Positions 18,725 to 27,155 of a stretch of DNA of 64,000 bases are shown piece after piece (position 1 is the first letter of the stretch; the number at the start of each line of letters is the position of its first letter). The position numbers and the translations under genes are program-made. The DNA lies in contig NZ_JQDZ01000112.1 of assembly GCF_000764205.1 (NCBI RefSeq), positions 248,001 to 312,000 of the forward strand, in the 5' to 3' direction. The notes beneath the pieces are model-generated. The model did not search any database and was not told the origin of the DNA. It saw nothing but the letters and a program-made list of their open reading frames with translations. This DNA comes from Thalassotalea sp. ND16A. GTDB lineage: Bacteria > Pseudomonadota > Gammaproteobacteria > Enterobacterales > Alteromonadaceae.

Positions 18725-18815
18725 GGAGTTTCAAGTCGGACAAAAACAGTTGGCTTTTGTTCGTTGCTCATCGAGTTTCGCCGACAATTTTTTACTGCCT
18801 AAAACGGCGTTAACT
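18719..18815 (+). repeat. attC-like site
   Basis: Left end ACATAAGGAGTTTCAAG overlaps the yccF stop. Right end GCCTAAAACGGCGTTAACT is partly complementary to it (AGTTTCA against TAAAAC/GGCG). The interior contains GTCGGAC and, 44 bases on, GCCGAC, the nested arms expected of an attC. The ends resemble Shewanella-type sites. Confidence 0.65.
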
Positions 18816-18827
18816 TAATACTCAGGG

Positions 18828-19154
18828 ATGGTTATGCATTTACATAAAATATTATTTCTCTCTAGCTTTTGCTTGTTGCTATGTTCATGTGTGGTAAAGC
18901 CAACTGTAACTACAGAATATGATAATAAATGTCAGATAGTTAAAAAGAAAGTAGAGCTTTCTGTTGAACAGGTCGAATTATTTGAACAGTTAAACTGTTC
19001 AGGCAATGATGAGTGCAAAGCAGAGTTCTTAGGACAAGTTGTTGGCGCCGCGGTGGTATTTCCCTTGAGTGCCATCGTCTCTGGTTCAATTGCCGTTGTT
19101 GGAAATACTGTCTATTGGCTAAACGAGCAAGGGCAATGCCTCGTGGGCAATTAA
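18828..19154 (+). CDS. small lipoprotein, cassette-borne
   Basis: 108 residues (106 from the second ATG at 18834). An N-terminal hydrophobic segment ends in a lipobox (LLLCSC), so the product should be lipid-anchored at Cys. Four further cysteines (KCQIV, LNCSG, DECK, QCLVG) could form disulfides. A glycine/valine-rich hydrophobic stretch (GQVVGAAVVFPLSAIVSGSIAVVG) follows, like small envelope lipoproteins. No family recognised. It begins 12 bases after an attC-like site and is followed by repeat copy B. Confidence 0.7.
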   Translation: MVMHLHKILFLSSFCLLLCSCVVKPTVTTEYDNKCQIVKKKVELSVEQVELFEQLNCSGNDECKAEFLGQVVGAAVVFPLSAIVSGSIAVVGNTVYWLNEQGQCLVGN

Positions 19155-19201
19155 GAGTCATCATAAATTGATGTTTCAATACGGAATGATTAATGAATCT
19201 A

Positions 19202-19330
19202 TATTTCTAAAATACAATCATAGATCATTGCTTTAACATTTTTTCCACGTTAGATTAGCAACTTAAATGAAAAACAGGTTCATTTCTACTATGAAAATGT
19301 AGGATTAAACCTCGTAATTAAGCTGTTATG
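19202..19330 (+). repeat. attC-bearing dispersed repeat, copy B
   Basis: 129 bp, nearly identical over long stretches to copies A (16017) and C (30511). The right part starts TTAGCAACTTAAATG and ends AATTAAGCTGTTATG, which are complementary (CAACTTAA against TTAAGCTG) and resemble attC ends. The left part ends in CCACGTTAGAT, where GTTAGAT fits the attC right-core consensus GTTRRRY. The next gene starts 16 bases later. Confidence 0.72.
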
Positions 19331-19346
19331 TTTAGCTGAGGTTGTT

Positions 19347-19574
19347 GTGGATAATTTTAATATCAGTCGCATTAATACAGATTTAGGGACTTTTCGAATT
19401 TCAGGTTTTTGCAGTAACGTAAATTTAGAAACGTCTAAAATTGATATTAGCTCAATTGAAATTATGGGCACAGATGATTGGGTGTTATTAAACCAAACTA
19501 GTGATAATGTTATCAATCTAATTAAAGAGTTAACGCCAACTCTTCTAGCTCACTTACAGGTTAAGAGAAATTAA
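19347..19574 (+). CDS. small hypothetical protein, cassette-borne
   Basis: 75 residues, GTG start. No recognised family and no signal peptide. Alternating hydrophobic residues (GTFRISGFCSNVNLETSKIDISSIEIMG) suggest a beta-rich N-terminal half, followed by an amphipathic helix (NVINLIKELTPTLLAHLQ). The gene begins directly after repeat copy B and ends before a GC-rich hairpin at 19591-19628. It is the last plus-strand gene of the first cassette block. Confidence 0.55.
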   Translation: MDNFNISRINTDLGTFRISGFCSNVNLETSKIDISSIEIMGTDDWVLLNQTSDNVINLIKELTPTLLAHLQVKRN

Positions 19575-19590
19575 CTAAGAATTAACTAAT

Positions 19591-19628
19591 CACCCACTGA
19601 AACTGTTAGCCAGTTAAAGTGGGGGGGT
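19591..19628 (+). terminator. hairpin with CACT...AGTG stem
   Basis: CACCCACTGAAACTG pairs with CAGTTAAAGTGGGGG around TTAGC. A similar structure occurs at 27076-27112 after the MATE gene and, more distantly, at 34802-34845. It lies between convergent genes and so probably serves as a two-way terminator. Confidence 0.6.
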
Positions 19629-19663
19629 ATTTGTTTGAGGTGGTTTAGCAATATAACGGGATA

Positions 19664-20362
19664 TTAATTATGGTATTGCAAATAACGCTTTGAGAGACCA
19701 ATAAAAACCCACGACAAGGTCAATGGAAACAAGACAATAAATAAATATTTGGCGTACATTAACGGGATAACCGCCGAAAATGCCAGACAAAAGGCATAAA
19801 GTGCCAATGCTAATTTTTGCTTTTTCGCGAATTTAAAAGCCGAAACAAAATTTCCTACCACGCCTAAATTTTTCAAACGGGCAATCAAGCAAGGTAATAA
19901 CCCAACCGCCAGTGATAATAACGAAAACAGCCAGGCCAAAAATAAATTTATCCAATAAAACTCTTGGCTATAGTTGCCTGGATTTTTGCTGTTTATGTTA
20001 AATGCTTTGGCTAAAAATGAGTTTGAATCCACGTAAATGCTATAAATAGCAATGGCATCTGTCATCCAGATCAAAAAGAACAGCCCTTGCACTACCGTCA
20101 CCAGAGAGATGTTGGCAATCAAGCCTTTCACCTTGATCTTATTACTACTGTCCGTGCTTGCTAATAACAGGGGATGTAAGGTTAAACTCACCAGTGGCGT
20201 AAATAAAATAAAACCAGCACAAAATGAAACATACATGGAAGAAAGATCGTAGCTACCTAAAAATTGTTCAATGACTTGGGCAATGGTGAAAATAACACTC
20301 GATGCCAATATTATAAGAAAGCCACTTAACATTCTATTTTTAAGGGTGTTACTCTTTGACAT
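19664..20362 (-). CDS. hypothetical membrane protein
   Basis: 232 residues with about six hydrophobic segments: FLIILASSVIFTIAQVIEQ, MYVSFCAGFILFTPLVS, ISLVTVVQGLFFLIWM, YWINLFLAWLFSLLSLAVGL, LALALYAFCLAFSAVIPLMY and YLFIVLFPLTLSWVFIG. An inner-membrane location is clear; the family is not recognised. It is the first minus-strand gene after the cassette block, followed upstream by 260 bp of AT-rich DNA. Confidence 0.65.
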   Translation of the reverse strand: MSKSNTLKNRMLSGFLIILASSVIFTIAQVIEQFLGSYDLSSMYVSFCAGFILFTPLVSLTLHPLLLASTDSSNKIKVKGLIANISLVTVVQGLFFLIWMTDAIAIYSIYVDSNSFLAKAFNINSKNPGNYSQEFYWINLFLAWLFSLLSLAVGLLPCLIARLKNLGVVGNFVSAFKFAKKQKLALALYAFCLAFSAVIPLMYAKYLFIVLFPLTLSWVFIGLSKRYLQYHN

Positions 20363-20623
20363 GATTTAATCTCATAGGAAACTTGCGGCTATGATAACTG
20401 ATTATAGTCGTTGCTTAATTGATTTAAATCGCAAATATGGCACTTTGAGAGAGTTCTTATCAAGATAATCTATCAGCCTGTTATCTATTTGATTTTTCAT
20501 AATAATATTTCGAGTCAAATAAAATAAATAAGACTAATAATAAAAAATACAGCCCCTGTAAGCAATAAACTTTAACGTTAGATATTCTTCGCTTTCCGTC
20601 GGCTTAATTAACGCCAATCACGG
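20363..20623. other. AT-rich spacer
   Basis: No ORF, strong hairpin or recognisable repeat. It contains the probable promoter of the 232-residue membrane protein. Confidence 0.4.
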
Positions 20624-21097
20624 TTATATATCAATTGCTCGAATGAGAAAATATTCGGGCCATATCTCTTTTACCTGCATTTGCCACGCTTGGTTTACGT
20701 TGTCATCAGCGTCGAGTTTGAGCCAGAATTTTGCCCATTTTTGGACGATTTTTCCCGACTTACTTAATTTTAGCGGAGTAAAGCGACGTTGGTATTTGCA
20801 TTTTTCATACTCAACCGTTTCACCATTTTTAATTTTTTTGTGTAATACCTCTAGCTGGGCACTAATGGTTTCTATCTCAGAGCAGGCAATAACATTATTC
20901 TTTTTTAAAGAACGTAGTATCACGGCTTTTTTCACGCAGACTTCGTGATAAGCATCGATATGTGGTGTGTAAATCATCCCCGATAAACCAGCGATTGAAA
21001 TTAATTCTTTGTCCGCCAATTTTTTTAACGGTTTGAGCTCTTCATTGATCTGGTTTAAGTCAGTTATTGCATACATGTAATTATTGCTTTCTTTCAT
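20624..21097 (-). CDS. hypothetical cytosolic protein
   Basis: 157 residues, or 150 from the internal Met (MYAITDLNQ). Mostly helical and charged, with a basic middle (EYEKCKYQRRFTPLKLSKSGKIVQKWAKFWLK) and an aromatic C-terminus (AWQMQVKEIWPEYF). No signal peptide or membrane segment. No family recognised. It stands alone between divergent neighbours. Confidence 0.5.
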   Translation of the reverse strand: MKESNNYMYAITDLNQINEELKPLKKLADKELISIAGLSGMIYTPHIDAYHEVCVKKAVILRSLKKNNVIACSEIETISAQLEVLHKKIKNGETVEYEKCKYQRRFTPLKLSKSGKIVQKWAKFWLKLDADDNVNQAWQMQVKEIWPEYFLIRAIDI

Positions 21098-21294
21098 GGT
21101 GGTTTTAGGCTGTTGAACATTTGATATTCTATCATTAAAGATTTTTTAAGGTGCGCTTTACTTTTTTCCGGCAGTGAAAATACAGTTAAGCGTCTAAAAA
21201 TATTAACAAATGACAGTTTTAAATAAGTAAAAATAGTTGCTTTTTCGTACACCTTAAGGGCAAACTAAAAGAAAAAATTCACACGGAGTTAAAA

Positions 21295-21792
21295 GTGAAA
21301 AAAACTCAAATGACCTTCGGCATTGTTTCTTGCCTATTATTTTTGCTCTCGTTTTCACTCGTTGCCAAAGACGCCATACCTGAGTCTTTAACTCCCTGGG
21401 TGTCATGGGTATTAAAAGGTAACGAAAACTTATCCTGTCCCTTCATTAACAATTCTTCCTATGCCGAGACGCGAAATCATATTTGCGCATGGCCCAGTAC
21501 GCTCGAGTTAGAGGTAAAAGACAGTTCGGCGAAATTTAAACAATCATGGCAGGTCTTATCGAAAAGCATTATCCCTTTGCCGGGGAGTAAGAGCAACTGG
21601 CCGTTATTAGTCACCGTTAACAACAAATATTTTCCCGTGTTCAATCATCATGGTAGGCCTGCGATTGAATTAACGAAGGGCTCATATTTAATCGAGGGTA
21701 AGTTTGAATGGCTAAAAATCCCAGAGAGTATTGCTGTTCCTGAACAATATCCCGCCTCTGCAGCAATGCTATTGAAACTCACATTGTCGTAG
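21295..21792 (+). pseudogene. 5' fragment of a large secreted protein gene
   Basis: 165 residues with a signal peptide (TFGIVSCLLFLLSFSLVAKDA) followed by IPESLTPWVSWVLKGNENLSCPF, the opening I associate with very large (over 1000 residue) exported proteins of proteobacteria. It stops soon after PESIAVP. From about 21750 the same DNA is, on the other strand, the coding sequence of a TetR regulator, so the end of this ORF is read-through of foreign coding sequence. I interpret it as a truncated gene produced by a deletion between two convergent genes. The exact family name is uncertain. Confidence 0.55.
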
Positions 21793-21893
21793 CCGCGCTT
21801 TTTGAAAAGAGCGAAAGCAGCCTTAAAAATAGCTTCTTTTCTCTCATTCTTTTTTTCGTCTGTTCTTGCTCGCTGCCAATTCATACCTTTCAC
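21755..21893 (-). pseudogene. TetR-family regulator, N-terminal fragment
   Basis: From an ATG near 21893 (MKGMNWQRARTDEKK) or 21884, the minus strand encodes the TetR helix-turn-helix start RKEAIFKAAFALFKKRGYDNVSFNSIAAEAG. After that the similarity ends near 21755, exactly where the large secreted gene begins on the opposite strand. The recognition helix and the whole ligand domain are lost. The remaining ORF tail is out-of-family sequence. Confidence 0.7.
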
Positions 21894-21922
21894 TTAAGTG
21901 TCTACTGGTCTCTTATGTGTAA

Positions 21923-22117
21923 TACCAATCCGTATAATGATCTGATCATTGAGTAACTCATATAAACAACATATGAGTTACCCTTCGGGAATGTATATAA
22001 AGCTTGATAACTTCCTGAAATTTCGGAAAGATATGAATAACTATCTATTCAAAATTTCAGTTGTTCTAAAACTTTCTATATCATTCTCAATTGATCACAT
22101 CATTACGCGAACTGGTA
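21923..22117. mobile_element. MITE-like inverted-repeat element
   Basis: Left end TACCAATCCGTATAATGATC and right end GATCACATCATTACGCGAAC followed by TGGTA are inverted repeats of about 25 bases with few mismatches. The 195-bp interior has no coding capacity and holds a second palindrome (GAGTAACTCATATAAACAAC against ATATGAGTTACCC). No clear target duplication can be fixed. It differs from the TACCCG family at 4993 and 48459. Confidence 0.6.
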
Positions 22118-22290
22118 TAACGTAAGAGATTGGTGGTCTTTTGTCAGTGGTTGATGTCATTATCAGCCAGGTATTCAATATTAAAGGGTATGTATATGGT
22201 GCTGGAAATGATGTGCATCGTGGCGGCGCGCATTAATCTAGACACACAGACTAAATTAGCCATTCATAATTATGTATGTCTTCTTAAATG

Positions 22291-22440
22291 TTTCGTGGAA
22301 GCGATAACTTATTCGTAGTGAAATTCGCAAAGTAGAACAAGGCGAATGGACAGTAGCAGATAACTCTTTGCACAAAGCACCTTAGCAGACATCACTGATG
22401 CCAACTGGGACCGTGCCTACTCGGTACAATAAGCAGTATT
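22291..22440 (+). pseudogene. fragment of gcvP 3' region
   Basis: About 150 bp closely similar to gcvP at 15541-15696. It reads FVEAI, then (R)[21 protein letters not shown], then [16 protein letters not shown], against the intact gcv[32 protein letters not shown] and [20 protein letters not shown]. It carries a stop in the first part, a short deletion after HKA and a TAA where gcvP has GAA. It ends abruptly at the 3' end of the next gene. It is the relic of a second gcvP copy or of a duplicated insertion site. Confidence 0.88.
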
Positions 22441-24328
22441 ATTGATTAAGTGCGAGCAATTTCATTTCATTATCGCGTCGCCAACTTAGGGATGCATTTT
22501 CATCGATGTATAACGAATAAAAATCATAATTCACATCAATATTTGCCGTGCTACATAACAGCAGAGCAACATCCAAACTTAGGGTATGATTGCCAGCTAA
22601 CTGTGCTTGTTCAAACGTACGTTGTGCATGAACAATAAACTCTTCCATTTTCAGGTTTGCTTTTGCTAACAAGGTTTTAAGATAAGAGTTTTGTGCATTA
22701 TCGGTATTCATCGCCTCAACTAACGCTTGCGCTTCCTGCAGTCGTTTTTGTTCAATGTATTGTAATACCAATTGCTTACGGCTTGATTGAGCAACCCAAT
22801 GATCAGGTGTCAATTTGGTGAATTCTAACACTTGCTTTAAATGCGGCTCTTTGGCCTGAGGCGTTTGCGCAAATATTGCATAATGAAACGGCACCTTAGC
22901 AAAATGATAAATGGGTAATTGATAGTCGTTCATTTTAGTTTCAGCTTGACGAAGATATGCGTATTTATCATCTTCTTGCTGATGTTTGTGTGCCAAGACT
23001 GAAAGATAGGTTAATGCATGCAGCTCACGCGGCTTATCTGCTGCAGCAAAAGCCAATTGCGCCGACTTTAATAAACTCGCTTTTATCGCGGCGTAATCAT
23101 CATACTTGTGATCTAACCAAGATTGCGCGTTCCAGGCATCCGCTTGACCGGATAAATCATTTATATTTTCAAACGCTTTGGTGGCTAATGCCAACTTATC
23201 TGCGCTCAGTTGATACAAGTCTTTACTGGTTAAAACGGTGCTTTGATACAGCAGCGCATTCCCTAATTGTTGCCAATCATCTTGTGTTCTTGCCTGCGTC
23301 GCCAATTTTTCCGCTAACGCCATCGCTTTGTCGAGTTCTTTTGTTTCTATATAGATATCAATAAGATGACAAAGGATATTACGGTCTTCTGGCAACTGCT
23401 GATGGGCAAGTGACAAACTCGACTTTTTAAACTCAGGTGATTGCGGGCTACTCAAGAATTGATAAATAAATGGCTGAGCTAAATGCTGTTGTAACTGTTG
23501 AACAAGTTCCTCATTAGAGTTGGCGTAGAGCTGTCCTTGCCAGTCAACATAAGGACCTTTTAATAAGAAATCGAGATACACTTTTTGCTGATATTCTCGT
23601 ATCTTGCCAGTCAATATAAATGGATAGCGCTCAGCCAAATTTGGATATTCAAGCTCCGCAGAAGTGAGAAAGTTTGCTGAGTTTATATGGGTTAACTCGG
23701 TATAATCAAATTTGTCATTATCGAGTAAAGCCAGGCGAGTTGTTGCTTGCTGATCAACAATGGGAATATACGCTAAGCGAATGGCTGGAGGATGACTTTC
23801 TTGCGCTGTGTTATTTGGCCAAGTGAAAAAACCAATAACAATCACCAACAAACTCAGCAAAAACACGTAAGGCCAATAGCCAGTTTGTGCTGACTTAACC
23901 GAGACGTTTTCTACCGGTAAATTGCCTACTGGTATATCGTCTATTGGTAAGTTGCATACGGGTAAATCGGCTACTGGTATATCACCTACGGATAGATCGC
24001 CTACCGGGGCTGCCGTCAATGGCAAATCATCCGTCAGAGGCTTTGTGCTAAGTTGCCATTGATAGCCGCGCTTTGGAAACGTTTTAATGGCCTGGCTGCC
24101 AAACAAGCTTCTTAAGCTGCTAATGTTTTGAAAAACCGCTTGTTCTGAAACTACTTTATCTTGCCAAACATCGGATAAAATACCTTCTTTGCTTATCACC
24201 TTGTCAACGTTTTCAAGCAACAGTGCTAAGACTTTTGCTTCGTTATGACGAATCGAGATAACCTCACCATTTTTCATCAGCACTAAGCTGGCACTGTCAA
24301 AGTTGAACTCTTTAAATTTATAACGCAT
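22439..24328 (-). CDS. membrane-bound wHTH regulator with TPR-rich sensor
   Basis: 629 residues of CadC-like architecture. Residues 1-100 are an OmpR-type winged helix (FKEFNFDSASLVLMKNGEVISIRHNEAKVLALLLENV, KTFPKRGYQW). Residues about 105-145 are a linker made of pentapeptide repeats (VGDLS, VGDIP, VADLP and similar). A membrane segment VFLLSLLVIVIGFFTW lies at about 153-170. The rest is a helical, TPR-like periplasmic domain (AEKLATQARTQDDWQQLGNALLYQS). Such proteins couple a periplasmic signal to transcription without phosphotransfer. No dedicated target is obvious; the divergent periplasmic methyltransferase gene across 421 bp is the nearest candidate. Confidence 0.85.
   Translation of the reverse strand: MRYKFKEFNFDSASLVLMKNGEVISIRHNEAKVLALLLENVDKVISKEGILSDVWQDKVVSEQAVFQNISSLRSLFGSQAIKTFPKRGYQWQLSTKPLTDDLPLTAAPVGDLSVGDIPVADLPVCNLPIDDIPVGNLPVENVSVKSAQTGYWPYVFLLSLLVIVIGFFTWPNNTAQESHPPAIRLAYIPIVDQQATTRLALLDNDKFDYTELTHINSANFLTSAELEYPNLAERYPFILTGKIREYQQKVYLDFLLKGPYVDWQGQLYANSNEELVQQLQQHLAQPFIYQFLSSPQSPEFKKSSLSLAHQQLPEDRNILCHLIDIYIETKELDKAMALAEKLATQARTQDDWQQLGNALLYQSTVLTSKDLYQLSADKLALATKAFENINDLSGQADAWNAQSWLDHKYDDYAAIKASLLKSAQLAFAAADKPRELHALTYLSVLAHKHQQEDDKYAYLRQAETKMNDYQLPIYHFAKVPFHYAIFAQTPQAKEPHLKQVLEFTKLTPDHWVAQSSRKQLVLQYIEQKRLQEAQALVEAMNTDNAQNSYLKTLLAKANLKMEEFIVHAQRTFEQAQLAGNHTLSLDVALLLCSTANIDVNYDFYSLYIDENASLSWRRDNEMKLLALNQ
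23911..24015. repeat. seven tandem 15-bp repeats inside regulator gene
   Basis: Units begin at 23911, 23926, 23941, 23956, 23971, 23986 and 24001, each like CTACTGGTATATCG. At 15 bp each they keep the frame and encode the pentapeptides of the linker just before the membrane segment. Copy-number change would lengthen or shorten the linker without breaking the protein. Confidence 0.9.
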
Positions 24329-24749
24329 TGTTTTTATTAATTAAATTAAATTGTTTTAATGTCTGATTAATATCTGGTTTACATCTTATCGTATCATTGC
24401 TGCAAGCGTTACTAATATATTGAAGATAAAGGTGAAGTGCAGGTTTTTAGCGTTTAAATGAATTTAAGTTATGTCTAAATGTAAATGCGCAATTTTGTCA
24501 TACCTCACTCTACAGACTATTGCTGTTATTTAAGCCAACCTTATTCGGCATGAAACGGCTAAAATTCCCAGCAAAAACGCGGTTCTCAGCAGCAGCAAAA
24601 AATCTATAAAATTTCTATAACGGCGTTTTATAAGTTTCTTATAAGACTATTTTTTGAGGTCTTGCTTTAATTCCCGCAAATAAATCGCAACAAGGTAAGC
24701 GATTAAATTTAACACCACAATTTAAAGCAAAAATTTAAAGGAAGTATTC
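24329..24749. promoter_or_regulatory. divergent regulatory region
   Basis: 421 bp between the wHTH regulator and the methyltransferase gene, with no ORF. It is AT-rich and contains repeated TATAA-like stretches near 24604-24650 (TCTATAAAATTTCTATAACG, TTATAAGTTTCTTATAAGAC) that could hold the methyltransferase promoter and a regulator site. No confident operator identified. Confidence 0.4.
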
Positions 24750-25472
24750 ATGCAAAAAATATTATTACCCTTACTTATGGTTACCACACTCATTTCTACT
24801 GAGCTTATCGCTGGCGATTTTTCTGAAAACATTAAACAAGCGATGTCATCTGACGTTCGTACTGACAAAGATAAAGATCGCGATAGAAACCGAAAACCGG
24901 CAGAAACGTTGACGTTTTTCGGCATAAAAGATGACATGAAAGTTTTGGAGTTGGTGCCAGGTGGTGGTTGGTATTCAAAATTACTGGCACCTGCGCTTCG
25001 AGATAATGGTCAATTTTATTTAAGCCTGGGTACGAAACACCTCAAAGACTCGCTACTAACAAAACAGCCTTTTGATAAAGTTAAATTAGTGGGCAGCGAA
25101 GGTTACGAGTTTGAAAATCTCGATTTTGAAGTTAACGATCTCGACGCGGTGCTGACGTTCCGTAATTATCATAATTTTGATGAAAAAGAACGTACCAGTG
25201 TGAACAGCGCTGCTTTTAAGGCATTAAAGCCTGGTGGCGTATATGGCGTAGTTGATCACACTCGTAGACATATGCAAAAAAAGAATGATGAAAATGGTCG
25301 ACGTTTTGATCCGGTGTTGGCGATTAAAGAAATTCAACAAGCAGGTTTTGTGTTAGTCGATTATTCAAATTTGCATTATAAATCAGACGATGAGTTGCGT
25401 TATGAAGTGGGTCGAAAAACGGTTCGCGGAAACTCAGATCGTTTCACGTTATTATTCAAAAAACCAGAGTAA
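24750..25472 (+). CDS. exported class I SAM-dependent methyltransferase-like protein
   Basis: 240 residues. An N-terminal signal sequence (ILLPLLMVTTLISTELIAGD) precedes a methyltransferase core: motif I is VLELVPGGGWYSKLLAP at about 66-82, and a YHNFDEKERTSVNSAAFKALKPGGVYGVVDH segment matches motifs IV-V. The acidic-basic linker DKDKDRDRNRKPAETL is characteristic of this exported subfamily. S-adenosylmethionine is not expected in the periplasm, so a non-methyltransferase role or a moonlighting fold is possible. It is preceded by AAAGGAAG and followed by a possible hairpin (ATTAAATATCTGCTCATATTTAAT). Confidence 0.8.
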   Translation: MQKILLPLLMVTTLISTELIAGDFSENIKQAMSSDVRTDKDKDRDRNRKPAETLTFFGIKDDMKVLELVPGGGWYSKLLAPALRDNGQFYLSLGTKHLKDSLLTKQPFDKVKLVGSEGYEFENLDFEVNDLDAVLTFRNYHNFDEKERTSVNSAAFKALKPGGVYGVVDHTRRHMQKKNDENGRRFDPVLAIKEIQQAGFVLVDYSNLHYKSDDELRYEVGRKTVRGNSDRFTLLFKKPE

Positions 25473-25617
25473 CACTTTCTCGGTTAATCTGTGCGCAACA
25501 GCTGGGGAGAATATACCAAGTTGATTAAATATCTGCTCATATTTAATTAATTTGGTATGAAAACTCTCCATCAATCAAACTTCATTTCAGTCTCGCGTTA
25601 GTAAGAAAGGACCTTAA

Positions 25618-27069
25618 ATGGAACATTGCAAGCAACATTGGATGCTAAATACGCCAATATTTAGGCTTATCTTGTCATGTTCGTTGCCGATATTGCCGGC
25701 GGTTTTTTTGTTATCTGCTTACGATTTATTTGAAACCGGGTTAATCGCCAGGCTTTGCTCTAGTCATCTTGCGGCATTAAGTTTTAGTGCGCCAGTAACT
25801 TTGGTAATGACAGGAGCAGCCATTGCTTTTTCTATTGCCACGAATAGTTGGATATGCCGCATTAAATCAGCGGTTGACCACAACAGTGGTATTGCAGAGC
25901 AAAATGAACTGAAAAGTAATTTACTACGAGCACTTATCTTAGTCGCCAGTTTAACCTTTATTTTATCTGCATTGTTATACTTACTTGCCCCGACACTCTA
26001 CGTTTTGCTTGGTACTCAATCTTCTGCCCAACCTAGCATTGAACTTGGTATGACATCTTTGGTGACGAAATACACCGAAATCAGGTTAATCGGCTGGATA
26101 CCTCTGGTACTGATTTGGCAAATTAATGGGGCATTGCGCAGTTTTGGTTATATCAGACAAGCCAGTGTGTTGTTAATCACCTGGATGTTGGTTAAATCGA
26201 TGTTAAGCTATAGCTTAATCGGCGACGGGCAGTGCTCTCAGTTCTTGGATACCGGTATTCTCGGCGCTGGCTATGCTCACTTGATTTCAGATACCCTGTT
26301 TGCCTTACTCTCATTAGCGATACTGTTTCGTGACTTGGGCATAGCAAAGCAGCAAGTTACTGCGATGCGCTGGAAAAATACGCTCAAGCAAATGTCGGTC
26401 ACCGGCCTCAATGCCAGTCTGCAACAATTATATCTGCCCATTACCATTGGTTTGCTTACTTTTTATGTTGCTACCATCACGGAAGAGCAAGTCGCACTAT
26501 TAAGCATCATATTTCGCATCGAAGCATTAGGTTTATTTATTCCGATGGTTTTTACGGCTTCACTGCCGGGGGTATTAGCGGCAAATTGGTGGGCTGGCAA
26601 ATTTGACCGAGTAAAAGCCTTAATTATCCAAGGGTTCGTTATTATTACTGTTACGCAAGTGTTGCTGGCTGTGGTGTTATACCTTAATGCCGAAATGATT
26701 GCTGCTCAAATTAGCCAAAGTAACCACTTACAGCACTATCTTCAGCATTACCTGATTTATGTTCCGGTGAGTTTTATCGGCGCAGGATGCACTATGTTGG
26801 CATTGTCATGTTTAAATGCCATAGGTAAATCGGCGAACGCCAGTGTGTTAGGTTTTGCCCATAAAATAGTGCTGATATTACTGTTTGCAGCCCTAGGCGG
26901 CTGGTATGCCTCAATAACAGGAGTGCTTGTCGGCATCGCCTTGGCTCATATAGTTTCATTAGTGTTAGTTTCCAAGTTGTTCATCCAAGCAATATGGCGA
27001 CAAGATATGATGAAAGCGAAACCACCCAATGACTTCTTATTATTTATTACGGATGAAGAAAAGATATAA
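25618..27069 (+). CDS. MATE-family efflux transporter
   Basis: 483 residues with about twelve hydrophobic segments in two halves, the layout of MATE multidrug/sodium antiporters. Characteristic stretches are PILPAVFLLSAYDLFETGLIARLCSSHLAALSFSAPV near the N-terminus, INGALRSFGYIRQASVLLITW in the first half, and GLFIPMVFTASLPGVLAANWWAGKFDRVKALIIQG at the start of the second half. It acts in the inner membrane; the substrate cannot be told. A single gene with AAGGACC upstream, followed by a hairpin at 27076-27112. Confidence 0.88.
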   Translation: MEHCKQHWMLNTPIFRLILSCSLPILPAVFLLSAYDLFETGLIARLCSSHLAALSFSAPVTLVMTGAAIAFSIATNSWICRIKSAVDHNSGIAEQNELKSNLLRALILVASLTFILSALLYLLAPTLYVLLGTQSSAQPSIELGMTSLVTKYTEIRLIGWIPLVLIWQINGALRSFGYIRQASVLLITWMLVKSMLSYSLIGDGQCSQFLDTGILGAGYAHLISDTLFALLSLAILFRDLGIAKQQVTAMRWKNTLKQMSVTGLNASLQQLYLPITIGLLTFYVATITEEQVALLSIIFRIEALGLFIPMVFTASLPGVLAANWWAGKFDRVKALIIQGFVIITVTQVLLAVVLYLNAEMIAAQISQSNHLQHYLQHYLIYVPVSFIGAGCTMLALSCLNAIGKSANASVLGFAHKIVLILLFAALGGWYASITGVLVGIALAHIVSLVLVSKLFIQAIWRQDMMKAKPPNDFLLFITDEEKI

Positions 27070-27075
27070 ATAAGA

Positions 27076-27112
27076 CACACACTGTAACTGATAGCCAATT
27101 ACAATGGGTGTT
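27076..27112 (+). terminator. hairpin after MATE gene
   Basis: CACACTGTAACTG pairs imperfectly with CAATTACAATGGGTG around ATAGC, followed by TTTATTCT. Homologous to the hairpin at 19591-19628. Confidence 0.55.
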
Positions 27113-27155
27113 TATTCTAGCGGTCATTTAGGGTTGGATGAAAAAACTAATAATT

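Noticed and set aside
22130-22318. 62-codon ORF ending in FVEAITYS
   Set aside because: Its end is the gcvP relic read in frame; the rest is non-coding and there is no support for a gene.
23911-24015. CRISPR-like tandem repeats
   Set aside because: 15-bp units in direct contact, in frame inside a coding sequence and without spacers.
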